The notes below the pieces were generated by a model that was given only the letters and a program-made list of their open reading frames with translations, was not told the origin of the DNA and did not search any database. A DNA stretch of 22,791 nucleotides from Campylobacterales bacterium (GTDB lineage: Bacteria; Campylobacterota; Campylobacteria; Campylobacterales; JALSKU01). The DNA is taken from the NCBI GenBank assembly GCA_027038235.1, contig JALVXV010000304.1, positions 1-22,791 on the forward strand, in the 5' to 3' direction. A program made the translations under genes and the position numbers. Positions 14,836 to 22,791 of this stretch are shown here, one piece after another (the first letter of the stretch is position 1; each line of letters begins with the position of its first letter).

Positions 14836-15912
14836 ATGAGAAGAATTTTTAAATCACTAATGTTTGTAGGTGCTTTAGCACTTTTAGCCTCACCGGCAAT
14901 GGCTAAAAAGATAAGATGGAGAATGGCTCTTAGTTGGCCTTCAAATCTTACACCACTTGCCTCGCCCCCTGCAAAACTTGCAAAGCTTTTAAAAGAGATG
15001 AGTGATGGAAAGTTTATCATCAAAGTAGAGGGTGCAGAAAAAACCAAAGCTGCACTTGGAGTACTTGATATGGTAAAAAGTGGATCATACCAAATGGGTC
15101 ATAGTGGTTCATACTACTGGATAGGAAAAGATCCAAATACTGTATGGTTTACTACAGTTCCATGGGGAATGACAACTGCTGAACAGTATGCTTGGTTTTA
15201 TTATGGCAATGGTATGAAGTATATGAAAAAAGTGTATGATAAATTTGGAGTATATAGCTTTCCGGGAGGAAATACCGGAGTTCAAATGGGCGGATGGTTT
15301 AGAAAAGAGATAAAAAGTGTTGATGACTTAAAGGGTCTAAAGATGAGGATCCCAGGATTTGCTGGAAAGGTTATGGCAAAACTTGGTGTTAGTGTTACAA
15401 ATATTCCTGGAGGTGAACTTTATACCTCTTTGGATAGAGGAACCATAGATGCACTTGAGTGGGTAGGACCTGGAATGGATATAAAGATGGGTTTTTACAA
15501 AGTTGCCCCATACTACTATACAGGTTGGCATGAACCTGCAAGTGAAATGCAATTTTTAGTAAATAAAAAAGCTTTCAATAAACTTCCTAAAAAGTATCAA
15601 ACTATGCTAGTAACTGCTATGAAGGCAGTTTCAGCTGATATGTTTATAGAGAATTTTGCTGATAGTGTAACTGCTTGGCAAAAGATGAAAAAAGAGTATC
15701 CTGGCATAAAGGTAAAAACTTTTCCTGTACCTGTCTTAAAGGCTATGAAAAAAGCTACTGATGAAATTATGAATGAATATGCAGCAAAAAATGCTCTTTT
15801 TAAAGAGATATATGATGACTACAAAGCTTATCAGAAAAAAGCAAGAGTTTGGACTATGATGAGTGAATACTACTATCTAAAAGCTTCACAAGAAGTCAAA
15901 GGAGTAAAATAG
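14836..15912 (+). CDS. dctP: TRAP transporter solute-binding protein, DctP family (copy 2)
   Basis: A 358-residue periplasmic receptor, paralogue of the preceding gene. The signal peptide (MRRIFKSL..., cleaved near AMA-KK) is one residue shorter. The mature regions align without gaps at a constant 1100-base offset. The substrate Arg (171, in MRIPG) and the TakP-like motifs are shared. Differences concentrate in the segments about 80-100 (SGSYYWIGKDPNTV against TTSYFYIGKDPSLV), about 135-142 (FGVYSF against YGMLAF) and about 228-235 (ASEMQFLV against GAEALFYI). The two may therefore bind different, related acids. It is preceded by GAAAGGG (14821-14827) and followed by a hairpin that separates it from the membrane subunits. 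Confidence 0.93.
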   Translation: MRRIFKSLMFVGALALLASPAMAKKIRWRMALSWPSNLTPLASPPAKLAKLLKEMSDGKFIIKVEGAEKTKAALGVLDMVKSGSYQMGHSGSYYWIGKDPNTVWFTTVPWGMTTAEQYAWFYYGNGMKYMKKVYDKFGVYSFPGGNTGVQMGGWFRKEIKSVDDLKGLKMRIPGFAGKVMAKLGVSVTNIPGGELYTSLDRGTIDALEWVGPGMDIKMGFYKVAPYYYTGWHEPASEMQFLVNKKAFNKLPKKYQTMLVTAMKAVSADMFIENFADSVTAWQKMKKEYPGIKVKTFPVPVLKAMKKATDEIMNEYAAKNALFKEIYDDYKAYQKKARVWTMMSEYYYLKASQEVKGVK

Positions 15913-15921
15913 AAGGATAAA

Positions 15922-15942
15922 GGTATCGGATTTTCCGATACC
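15922..15942 (+). terminator. Hairpin after dctP copy 2 (processing or attenuation site)
   Basis: A perfect 9-base stem, GGTATCGGA (15922-15930) and TCCGATACC (15934-15942), with a TTT loop. No U run follows, so it is not a standard intrinsic terminator. Its place between the receptor and permease genes is where many transport operons carry a stem that stabilises the upstream message and lowers expression of the membrane subunits. Confidence 0.55.
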
Positions 15943-15958
15943 GCTTCTTAAAATAATC

Positions 15959-16498
15959 ATGCTAATATCACTTGAAAGAAAATTAGATAAGATAATAGAT
16001 CGGATGGGGAATATTTTGGTAGTAATTTTGCTACTTATGATACTAAATGTATTTTATGATGTTATCATGAGATATGCCTTTCATAATAGCTCCATAGCTA
16101 TGCAAGAGATGGAGTGGCACCTTTTTTCTATAGTTATACTCTTTGGAGTTTCCTACTCCTTAAAAGAGGATGCCCATGTAAGAGTTGATTTTATTTATGA
16201 TAGGCTTAGTGTTAAAACTAGAGCTATGATAAATATCATCGGAACACTTATCTTTTTGATACCATTTGCTCTTCTTATCATATATGGCTCATACGAATTT
16301 GTCATGGATAGTTACGATACTGATGAGACATCAAGTGACCCTGGTGGCCTAAAATATCTTTGGATAATTAAAGCAGCAATTCCCATATCTATGATAGTGC
16401 TTATCTTGGAGGCATTTCACTATATCATCAAAAATATAAATATCTATAGAGGCATAGAAGAGCTTCCAAAAGAGGATCCTCAAGGAGCATTATCATGA
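15959..16498 (+). CDS. dctQ: TRAP transporter small permease, DctQ family
   Basis: A 179-residue inner-membrane subunit with four hydrophobic segments (about 16-36, 50-68, 90-112, 135-155). The family pattern is visible: AMQEMEWHLFSIVILFG, KEDAHVRVDFIYDRLS and the loop DPGGLKYLWIIKA. The longer loops are typical of the subgroup that pairs with TakP-like receptors. It forms the Na+-dependent transporter with DctM. The ATG at 15959 lacks an evident Shine-Dalgarno box and lies 16 bases after the hairpin, consistent with lower translation than the receptors. It overlaps dctM by ATGA. Confidence 0.92.
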   Translation: MLISLERKLDKIIDRMGNILVVILLLMILNVFYDVIMRYAFHNSSIAMQEMEWHLFSIVILFGVSYSLKEDAHVRVDFIYDRLSVKTRAMINIIGTLIFLIPFALLIIYGSYEFVMDSYDTDETSSDPGGLKYLWIIKAAIPISMIVLILEAFHYIIKNINIYRGIEELPKEDPQGALS

Positions 16499-17862
16499 TA
16501 GGTATCTATATGTTTGGTGCAGCACTTTTGATGCTCGTTATTGGCTATCCTGTTGCTTTTACATTTGGTGCAGTTTCTATGTTTTTTGGAGCATTTGCTG
16601 CATTTTTCAATATAGTTCCAGATGATTGGACATTTTTGCACTTTTTTGCTGGATGGGAAATTTCTGATTTTACAGATGAATTTTTGCAAATGTTTGCAAT
16701 GATGCCTTTTAGAATTTTCTCTATAATGACAAATAAAATCCTTATGGCAGTTCCTCTTTTTATATTTATGGGTATAGTTTTGCAAAAATCAGATCTTGCA
16801 ACTAGACTTCTTGAGTCAATGGGTGTACTTTTTGGCAAAATTAGAGGAGGATTAGCGGTAAGCACAGTCCTTATAGGTGCACTTTTAGCTGCATCTACTG
16901 GTGTTGTAGGAGCTAGTGTGGTAGCTATGGGTGTTATTTCTTTGCCTATTATGCTAAAGCATGGATACTCCAAAAAACTCAGCACTGGCACTATTTGTGC
17001 CGCTGGAACTTTAGGGCAGATTATTCCTCCCTCTATCGTACTTATAGTACTTGGAGATGTTTTTCAGCTTCCTGTAGGAGATCTTTTTAAATTTGCATTT
17101 TTTCCCGGTCTTGTTTTGGTAGCAGCCTATATCATCTATATACTTGGTATCTCTTTTTTAAACAAAGATGTAGCTCCTGCTATAGAGTTAGATGATCATT
17201 TTACAAAAGCCCAAAATATTAAAAAAGCTCTTATCTCTATCATTCCTCCATTGGTGCTTATTGTCTTGGTATTGGGTTCAATATTTGCAGGTATCGCAAC
17301 ACCTACCGAATCAGCCTCGGTTGGCTCTATCGGTGCTTTGATTTTGGCTGCAGGATATAAAAAACTAAGTTTACAAATGGTTAAAGAGGCAAGTTTAGGT
17401 ACTATAAAAATAACTGCTATGGTTTTTGCCATACTTATAGGTGCTACAGCATTCTCTATGGTCTTTGTCTATAGTGGAGCAGATGAGATAACAGCACAAT
17501 TTATGACACAACTTCCTGGAGCTAAATGGGGATTTTTGATACTTTCAATGTTAGCCATTATGTTTTTAGGATTTTTTATAGATTTTATAGAAATTTCTTA
17601 TATAGTTGTCCCTATTTTACTGCCCATAGCCCATACTATTGGATTGGATCCATTGTGGTTTGCTATACTTATTGCTCTAAATTTGCAAACATCATTTTTG
17701 ACTCCCCCCTTTGGTTTTTCTCTATTTTATCTAAAGGGTGTTGCTCCCCCAAATGTAAAGACTACTGATATATATCAAGGAGTTATTCCCTTTATAACTT
17801 TACAGATAATTGTTTTGATATCTGTTGTTCTATTTCCAAGTTTTTATGGATTTAACACATAA
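16495..17862 (+). CDS. dctM: TRAP transporter large permease, DctM family
   Basis: A 455-residue inner-membrane subunit with about 12 hydrophobic segments, forming the translocation path for Na+-coupled carboxylate import. Typical DctM features are the early VPLFIFMGIVLQKS, GASVVAMGVISLPIML, AAGTLGQIIPPSIVLIVLGD, IATPTESASVGSIGAL, and LNLQTSFLTPPFGFSLFYLKG near the end. It is at the long end of the usual 425-455 residues, because of an extra loop near residues 40-70 (PDDWTFLHFFAGWEISDF), as in the TakP-type group. The start is an ATGA overlap with dctQ. Its last 17 bases overlap the kinase gene. Confidence 0.95.
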   Translation: MIGIYMFGAALLMLVIGYPVAFTFGAVSMFFGAFAAFFNIVPDDWTFLHFFAGWEISDFTDEFLQMFAMMPFRIFSIMTNKILMAVPLFIFMGIVLQKSDLATRLLESMGVLFGKIRGGLAVSTVLIGALLAASTGVVGASVVAMGVISLPIMLKHGYSKKLSTGTICAAGTLGQIIPPSIVLIVLGDVFQLPVGDLFKFAFFPGLVLVAAYIIYILGISFLNKDVAPAIELDDHFTKAQNIKKALISIIPPLVLIVLVLGSIFAGIATPTESASVGSIGALILAAGYKKLSLQMVKEASLGTIKITAMVFAILIGATAFSMVFVYSGADEITAQFMTQLPGAKWGFLILSMLAIMFLGFFIDFIEISYIVVPILLPIAHTIGLDPLWFAILIALNLQTSFLTPPFGFSLFYLKGVAPPNVKTTDIYQGVIPFITLQIIVLISVVLFPSFYGFNT

Positions 17863-18448
17863 AAGCTCTTTGTTATCAAAAGTTAAAAACTTATTGGATA
17901 ACAATGAGTTGTGCTTGATAGGAGTTGATGGCTTTTGTGGGGCTGGTAAAACCACCTTTGCAAAATTTTTGCAAAATTTTTTTAGCAAGAATAGTTTAAA
18001 AAGTACTATTATCCATCTTGATAACTTTATAAAAGAGAAAAAGTATCGCTCAATTTATGCAACTTTGCATGATTATGATATTTTAAGGGTAAAAAAAGAG
18101 CTATTGCTACCTCTAAGAGATGGGCAAGTAGCTAACTTTAGACTTTATGACTGGGATAGTGATAGCTTTAAAGATAGTATATCTTTAAAACCAAAAGATA
18201 TCATTATTGTAGAGGGAGTAAACTTATGCGATAAAGAGATTAAAAAGTTTTTTGATATTTGCATTTTTATAAACACAAAAAAAGAGTTAAGAGAAAAAAG
18301 GGTGGCTCTAAGGGGAGACTTTACAAAAGAGGAGTTTAGGCATTGGTCAAGATCAGAAAAAGATCTATTTAATAATAGAGATATTGAAAAATATTATGAT
18401 TTTGTATATAATTCCTCAGAAAAATTAAAAATGAAAGGTGAAGGATGA
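17846..18448 (+). CDS. P-loop kinase of the uridine kinase/phosphoribulokinase type
   Basis: A 200-residue cytosolic protein with Walker A G-F-C-G-A-G-K-T (29-36). It also has a substrate-side LDNF motif (IIHLDNFI), a lid or base region with RLYDWDSD, and Walker B-like IIIVEGVNL. This pattern is that of the Udk/PRK family. The natural substrate cannot be read off; it is shorter than true uridine kinase and could act on a nucleoside or small alcohol. I chose the ATG at 17846 (17-base overlap with dctM); the upstream TTG at 17825 would lengthen it without conserved sequence. Its end overlaps thiB by ATGA, so a role linked to thiamine or precursor salvage is possible but unproven. Confidence 0.75.
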   Translation: MDLTHKSSLLSKVKNLLDNNELCLIGVDGFCGAGKTTFAKFLQNFFSKNSLKSTIIHLDNFIKEKKYRSIYATLHDYDILRVKKELLLPLRDGQVANFRLYDWDSDSFKDSISLKPKDIIIVEGVNLCDKEIKKFFDICIFINTKKELREKRVALRGDFTKEEFRHWSRSEKDLFNNRDIEKYYDFVYNSSEKLKMKGEG

Positions 18449-19437
18449 AAATAGATAAGTTATCGGTTCTGTTTTTTTGTTTTTGTGCTTTTTTATATGG
18501 TGGTAGTAAACCTACTTTAAATATCTACACTTATGATGCATTTGCAGCTTCTTGGGGACCTGCTCCTAAGATAAAAGAGGCTTTTGAAAAACTTTATGAT
18601 TGTAAACTTACTTTTACCCCTGTTGATAGCTCTATCGGGGCTTTGAGGAAAATTCAACTTGAAGGACAAAATACAAAAGCTGATATACTTTTAGGACTTG
18701 ATACAAGCACTATAAAGATGGCTAAAAAGACAGGACTCTTTATGCCTATAAAAATAGATACTTCAAATCTTACACTCCCTATCAAATGGAAAGATGATAC
18801 ATTTTATCCATTTGACTGGGGATATTTTGCTTTTGTATATGATAGCAAAAAGCTAAAAAATCCACCTCACTCCTTTGAAGAATTAGCAAATATGGATAAA
18901 GATATTCAAATAGCCATAGAGGATCCAAGGTCATCAACTCCGGGTCTTGGACTACTTTTATGGGTAAAAAGCATATACAAAGATAGAGCTAAAGAGTATT
19001 GGCAAAAATTATCACCTCATATACTAACTATCACAAAAGGGTGGTCTGAGGCTTATGATCTTTTTTTAAAAGGTGAGGCTGACATGGTTTTATCCTATAC
19101 AACATCACCTGCTTATCACATCATAGCTGAAAAGAAAACAAACTATAAATATGCTAACTTTAAAGAGGGGCACTATATGCAAATAGAGGTAGCTGCCATT
19201 CTTAAAAGCTCCCTACATAAAGAGTTGGCAAAAAAGTTTATCTCCTTCATGCTAAGTAGTAAATTTGCTGATATTATACCCACGACAAATTGGATGTACC
19301 CTGTAACTAAAACTACAAAACCACTACCTAAGCCTTTTTTAGATAGACCTAAAAAAGCTCTTTTGATGGATAATACAGTAGTTTATAAAAATAAAAAAGA
19401 GTATATTCAAGAATGGCTTAATGCAATTAAAAAGTAA
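18445..19437 (+). CDS. thiB: Thiamine ABC transporter, periplasmic binding protein
   Basis: A 330-residue exported receptor for thiamine and possibly its phosphates. A short signal peptide (MKIDKLSVLFFCFCAFLYGG) precedes the mature domain. The ThiB/TbpA family pattern is strong. LNIYTYDAFAASWGPAPKIK comes first, then ADILLGLD and FDWGYFAFVYDSKKLKNPP. SSTPGLGLLLWVKSIY and ITKGWSEAYDLFLKGEADMVL follow, then SYTTSPAYHIIAEKK. Near the C-terminus, PTTNWMYPVTK contributes the aromatic that stacks on the ligand in TbpA. It starts at ATG 18445 overlapping the kinase stop (ATGA) and overlaps thiP by 17 bases. No TPP riboswitch-like element is visible upstream within the operon. Confidence 0.94.
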   Translation: MKIDKLSVLFFCFCAFLYGGSKPTLNIYTYDAFAASWGPAPKIKEAFEKLYDCKLTFTPVDSSIGALRKIQLEGQNTKADILLGLDTSTIKMAKKTGLFMPIKIDTSNLTLPIKWKDDTFYPFDWGYFAFVYDSKKLKNPPHSFEELANMDKDIQIAIEDPRSSTPGLGLLLWVKSIYKDRAKEYWQKLSPHILTITKGWSEAYDLFLKGEADMVLSYTTSPAYHIIAEKKTNYKYANFKEGHYMQIEVAAILKSSLHKELAKKFISFMLSSKFADIIPTTNWMYPVTKTTKPLPKPFLDRPKKALLMDNTVVYKNKKEYIQEWLNAIKK

Positions 19438-21040
19438 TACTACCTACCTTCTAGGATTGATTATATCAATCCTGTTGGTATTTTTTATATCATTTTTACT
19501 ATATAAACTTGCCTTTTTTCAAAATCCAAAGGAGCTTTTTACATCTTACTCTCCCTATGTTATACATCTTTTAAAGTTTACTATATTTCAAGCTACTATA
19601 TCAGCTTTGCTATCTATACTCTTTGGTATGATACTTTCTTGGAGTATGTTTCACTTTAGAACTTTTCCCTTTAGAGATACTCTTGTATCGATTTTCTCCT
19701 CAGCATTAGTTTTGCCAAGCATTGTTGTAGCTCTTGGAATTATATCCATATTTGGTAAACATGGATGGCTAAATGAGCTTTTACAAATGCTCTTTAACAA
19801 GAGTTTTGGAGGATATATCTATGGACTTGGTGGTATCTTATTTGCCCATATCTATTTTAATGCCTCCTATGCTTCTAGGGTTTTTTATGATGCTTTCTAT
19901 ACTATACCTATCCAGCGATACAAGGTAGCTAAAACTCTTGGATTAAATATTTGGCAAAGATTTCTCTATGTAGAATTTCCCAATTTAAGAGCATATATCT
20001 TTGGTCTTTTTAGGACTATATTTTTATTGTGTTTTAGCTCCTTTGTTATAGTTTTGATCTTAGGCGGAAATCCATCATACAATACCCTCGAAGTTGCAAT
20101 ATATGAGGCTTTAAAATTTGATTTTGATATACCTTTAAGTATTAAATTATCCTTTTTGCAAATATTTATCTCTTTGATTGTTATTTTTTTTATATCTTAC
20201 AACCATAGCACAAATGATACATCTTTGGAAAAAAGTTATCATACATCAAATTGGATAGAGACAAAAGAAGAGTCTTACCTTCATGGAGTTATCATCGTAC
20301 TCTTTTGTTTTATTTTTTTGATACCCTTAGTCTCTATACTCTTTGATGGATTGAGGGCTGATTTTGTAAAACTTTTTAGTGAGAGTGGTTTTATCAATGC
20401 CTTAAAAACATCCCTCATTGTTGCAACTTTATCATCTTTTTTTACACTTTTTATCTCGCTTATACTCTCTTTTTCAAAAAGCTCTCTTATGCAAAAGAGT
20501 TCACAAAGCAAAAATATCATATACAAACTCTTTGAAAATATCATCACCATCTCATCTTCAATATACCTCATAGTCCCCTCTATAGTTCTTGGAGTAGGAT
20601 TTTTTATATTTTCTAAAGATTTATCTATGCCTTTACATTTGGTAGCTTTTATTGCCTTAATATTTGCAAATACTCTACTCTCTTTGCCTTTTGCTTTTAA
20701 TAATATCTATCCTCAAATATATCTAGTTACAAGCAAATATGATAAAATTATACAAAGTATTGGTATCACAACATTTTCAAAAATTTTTCATATCTATCTA
20801 CCAAATTTAAAATCTCATATCATATATATCACAGCTCTTAGCTTCTCCTTCTCCTTGGGAGATTTGAGTATTATTGCTCTTTTTGGAGATAAGGATATGG
20901 CTACAATTCCTTGGTATCTATATGAAAAGATGGGTTCATATCGCACAAATGATGCTGCTGGTATTGCACTAGTACTCCTATCATTGGTTCTTGGTATGTT
21001 TTTAATAACACTAAAGGCTGGTCATGCTAAAGATAGATAA
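19421..21040 (+). CDS. thiP: Thiamine ABC transporter permease
   Basis: A 539-residue inner-membrane protein made of two fused permease halves, about 12 hydrophobic segments in all, as expected for ThiP. Each half carries an EAA-type loop that contacts the ATPase: near residues 166-190 (VAKTLGLNIWQRFLYVEFPNL) and near 447-470 (SIGITTFSKIFHIYLPNL). It starts at ATG 19421 within the end of thiB and overlaps thiQ by 17 bases, which couples the three subunits. The length matches E. coli ThiP (536 residues). Confidence 0.93.
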   Translation: MQLKSNTTYLLGLIISILLVFFISFLLYKLAFFQNPKELFTSYSPYVIHLLKFTIFQATISALLSILFGMILSWSMFHFRTFPFRDTLVSIFSSALVLPSIVVALGIISIFGKHGWLNELLQMLFNKSFGGYIYGLGGILFAHIYFNASYASRVFYDAFYTIPIQRYKVAKTLGLNIWQRFLYVEFPNLRAYIFGLFRTIFLLCFSSFVIVLILGGNPSYNTLEVAIYEALKFDFDIPLSIKLSFLQIFISLIVIFFISYNHSTNDTSLEKSYHTSNWIETKEESYLHGVIIVLFCFIFLIPLVSILFDGLRADFVKLFSESGFINALKTSLIVATLSSFFTLFISLILSFSKSSLMQKSSQSKNIIYKLFENIITISSSIYLIVPSIVLGVGFFIFSKDLSMPLHLVAFIALIFANTLLSLPFAFNNIYPQIYLVTSKYDKIIQSIGITTFSKIFHIYLPNLKSHIIYITALSFSFSLGDLSIIALFGDKDMATIPWYLYEKMGSYRTNDAAGIALVLLSLVLGMFLITLKAGHAKDR

Positions 21041-21683
21041 TTTAGAATTTTATTATAATTCAGATCACAAGATATATCGCTATGAACTTGAAGCAAAAAC
21101 CTCTCAAATAGTCTCTATCATGGGTAAAAGTGGTAGTGGCAAATCAACACTTTTAGATATCTTAGCTGGTTTTTTAAAGCCTAAAAGTGGTAGAGTTTTA
21201 TTTGGTGAAATAGATATATTGTCTCTACCTCCTCAAAAAAGACCACTTTGCATACTATTTCAAAAGTATAATCTTTTTGAATATTTAAGTGTAGAACAAA
21301 ATATTGCAGTAGGAGTTGATGGTAGCTTTAAAGTAACAAAGAAAAAGCTACCTATCATTTCAAACATCCTAAAAGATGTAAAGTTGGACAATTATCAAAA
21401 AAGAGAGCTTTCAACTCTCTCTGGCGGAGAACAACAAAGAGTTGCAATAGCAAGAACACTTGTGATGAAAAGACCAATTTTACTACTAGATGAACCATTT
21501 GTAGCACTTGATAAGGAGAGTAAAACTGATATGTTAAAACTTATAAAAGAGATAACATTAAAAAATAATCTTATAACACTTATGGTAACTCATGACAAGT
21601 ATGATAGCGATCTAATAGCTGATAAATGCTATATTGTAGAAGAGAGTGAAAATGAAAATAGACTAAAACTTGGGATTAACTGA
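21024..21683 (+). CDS. thiQ: Thiamine ABC transporter ATPase
   Basis: A 219-residue ABC ATPase that powers ThiBP. It has Walker A GKSGSGKST (34-42), Q-loop FQKYNLF, signature LSGGEQQRVAIAR, Walker B ILLLDEP, D-loop ALD, and the switch His in VTHD. All catalytic residues are present. It starts at ATG 21024 within thiP, preceded by AAAGG (21013-21017). It is probably the last gene of the chain dctP-dctP-dctQ-dctM-kinase-thiB-thiP-thiQ; the 51-base gap before ybeY shows no strong terminator. Confidence 0.95.
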   Translation: MLKIDNLEFYYNSDHKIYRYELEAKTSQIVSIMGKSGSGKSTLLDILAGFLKPKSGRVLFGEIDILSLPPQKRPLCILFQKYNLFEYLSVEQNIAVGVDGSFKVTKKKLPIISNILKDVKLDNYQKRELSTLSGGEQQRVAIARTLVMKRPILLLDEPFVALDKESKTDMLKLIKEITLKNNLITLMVTHDKYDSDLIADKCYIVEESENENRLKLGIN

Positions 21684-21734
21684 GCTTTAACCCTCTTTTT
21701 GGTAATATTCAAAAAAATATTTGGGGGAGTTTTA

Positions 21735-22151
21735 TTGATAGATTTTACAAATGAAACAGATATAAAGATAGACTTAAGCCTATGTAAAAAGATAGCCAAA
21801 GAGTTTACAAAAGATAGTATTGAGCTGATTTTAACTAGCAATAATAAGATGCAAAAATTAAACAGAGAGTATCGCAATATAGATAAACCTACTGATGTTT
21901 TAAGCTTCCCACTAGAAAAACTATCAAATACACCCATAGGCATAATAGTTATAAATATTGATAAGGTTATCGAAAAATCAAAAGAGTTAAATCATAGCAT
22001 AGATGATGAGTTTGCTCTTCTTTTTTTACATGGACTTTTGCATATAGTAGGCTATGATCATCAGAGTGATAGTGGGCAGATGAGAGAGAAAGAGAGGGAG
22101 ATTATTTTAAAATACTCTCTGCCTAAAAGTTTGATTATTAGGAGTAAGTAG
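21735..22151 (+). CDS. ybeY: Endoribonuclease YbeY (rRNA maturation factor)
   Basis: A 138-residue zinc-dependent single-strand RNase acting in 16S rRNA 3'-end maturation and ribosome quality control. The zinc motif H-x3-H-x5-H is complete (H99, H103, H109, in HGLLHIVGYDH). It is preceded by the family stretch LNREYRNIDKPTDVLSFPL. I chose TTG 21735, five bases after GGGGGAG (21723-21729). A TTG at 21699 in the same frame would add 12 non-conserved residues. The stop codon shares its last base with the GTG of the next gene. Confidence 0.93.
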   Translation: MIDFTNETDIKIDLSLCKKIAKEFTKDSIELILTSNNKMQKLNREYRNIDKPTDVLSFPLEKLSNTPIGIIVINIDKVIEKSKELNHSIDDEFALLFLHGLLHIVGYDHQSDSGQMREKEREIILKYSLPKSLIIRSK

Positions 22152-22791
22152 TGGATTATATTATATTTTTTATCTCTTTAGGTGCATTAATTTATGGAGC
22201 AGATTTTATAATAAATGAATCAGAAAGGATTGCACTTCATTTTAATATTTCATCTTTTGTTATAGGTGCATCCTTGGTGGCTATGGGGACAAGTCTGCCT
22301 GAAATGGCCGCTTCTATGATGGCAAGTTTTTATCATAAAAGTGATATGGCGGTTGCAAATGTCATAGGAAGTGTGATTTTAAATATCTCTTTAGTTTTAG
22401 GATTGGTTTTTTTAATAGCAAAAAAGATAAGTCCAAAAAGAGACCTTTTTACAAAAGATAGTGCATGGGGGCTTTTCCCTGTGCTTATCTTTATACTTAT
22501 GATAATTGACGGAAAAATAAGCAAAATTGATGGGGTACTGTTTTTATTTATAATGGTTGCTTATGTTATATTTTTATCTTCTGATGCAAAAGAGCTAACC
22601 AATGAGATAGATGAAAGCCTAAAAAAGGAAAAATTTAACTGGTTAAAGAGTATCTTTTTACTTGGTATAGGGTTTGTTTTAGTGGTAGGTGGAGCTGATT
22701 ATACTATACAAAGTGCCTCTTTAATAGCAAGAAGTTGGGGAGTAAGCGAATGGCTTATTTCTCTCTTGCTTATAGCTTTTGGAACAAGTCT
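22151..22791 (+). CDS. CaCA-family Na+/Ca2+ exchanger, YrbG-like (3' end outside window)
   Basis: About 213 residues are visible before the window ends, with no stop codon, so the gene continues to the right. It is an integral membrane protein. The first alpha-repeat is clear: GASLVAMGTSLPEMAASMMA (about 39-58), the G-T-S-x-P-E motif of CaCA exchangers. The second begins at the very end (ISLLLIAFGTS). A short hydrophilic loop (DAKELTNEIDESLKKEKF) separates the halves. The start is GTG 22151, six bases after AGGAG (22140-22144). It is a different CaCA subfamily from the ChaA-like antiporter at 12503-13678. Confidence 0.88.
   Translation, partial: MDYIIFFISLGALIYGADFIINESERIALHFNISSFVIGASLVAMGTSLPEMAASMMASFYHKSDMAVANVIGSVILNISLVLGLVFLIAKKISPKRDLFTKDSAWGLFPVLIFILMIIDGKISKIDGVLFLFIMVAYVIFLSSDAKELTNEIDESLKKEKFNWLKSIFLLGIGFVLVVGGADYTIQSASLIARSWGVSEWLISLLLIAFGTS

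Noticed and set aside
16545..16991. Minus-strand frame of 148 codons
   Set aside because: It is the antisense shadow of dctM, whose membrane motifs are unmistakable; other minus-strand frames at 9703-10825 and 13693-17432 are rejected for the same reason.
17526..17768. Plus-strand 80-codon frame inside dctM
   Set aside because: It is an out-of-frame shadow of the dctM 3' part, with no independent ribosome binding site.

Overview
The window is an AT-rich bacterial chromosome segment that looks like Campylobacterota (the former Epsilonproteobacteria). Three things suggest this. Codon use is heavily A/T-ending. The recognisable promoters have a TAAAAT or TATAAT -10 box without a clear -35. The gene order yggT - slt - small lipoprotein - mobB - fbp - small Cys-rich protein - metG - Mur-like protein matches, from memory, the order around Campylobacter jejuni Cj0844 to Cj0837. 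I cannot name the genus.

Layout. Bases 1-170 hold a long inverted repeat and no convincing gene. Bases 171-1447 (minus strand) are two overlapping Crp/Fnr-family regulators, divergent from yggT. A short G-rich repeat tract separates yggT from slt (lytic transglycosylase). A lipoprotein gene converges on slt, and mobB and fbp start divergently from it. The small four-Cys gene follows fbp.

Bases 5694-9529 are the main accessory element. This is a tightly overlapping, visibly AT-richer restriction-modification operon: an alpha-class (D12) adenine methyltransferase, a small probably frameshifted gene, an AlwI/BspD6I-family type IIS endonuclease with all four expected catalytic acidic residues, and a beta-class adenine methyltransferase resembling DpnA. 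It sits exactly between the small gene and metG, which are otherwise neighbours in relatives.

Bases 9559-13678 are metG, a Mur-ligase N-domain-like protein and a ChaA-like Ca2+/H+ antiporter, joined by 4-base overlaps. Bases 13733-17862 are a TRAP transporter for an organic (probably 2-oxo or monocarboxylic) acid. It has two tandem solute-binding proteins with patches of complete nucleotide identity, a hairpin, then dctQ and dctM. The overlaps continue through a P-loop kinase of the uridine-kinase type into a complete thiamine ABC transporter (thiB, thiP, thiQ), so carboxylate and thiamine uptake are probably co-transcribed. The window ends with ybeY and the 5' part of a YrbG-like CaCA antiporter.

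Most genes are ordinary core metabolism and transport. The points most worth a second look are the restriction-modification operon and its disrupted small gene, the recombining dctP pair, and the possible G-quadruplex ahead of slt. I found no CRISPR array, tRNA, rRNA, intact insertion sequence or convincing riboswitch.
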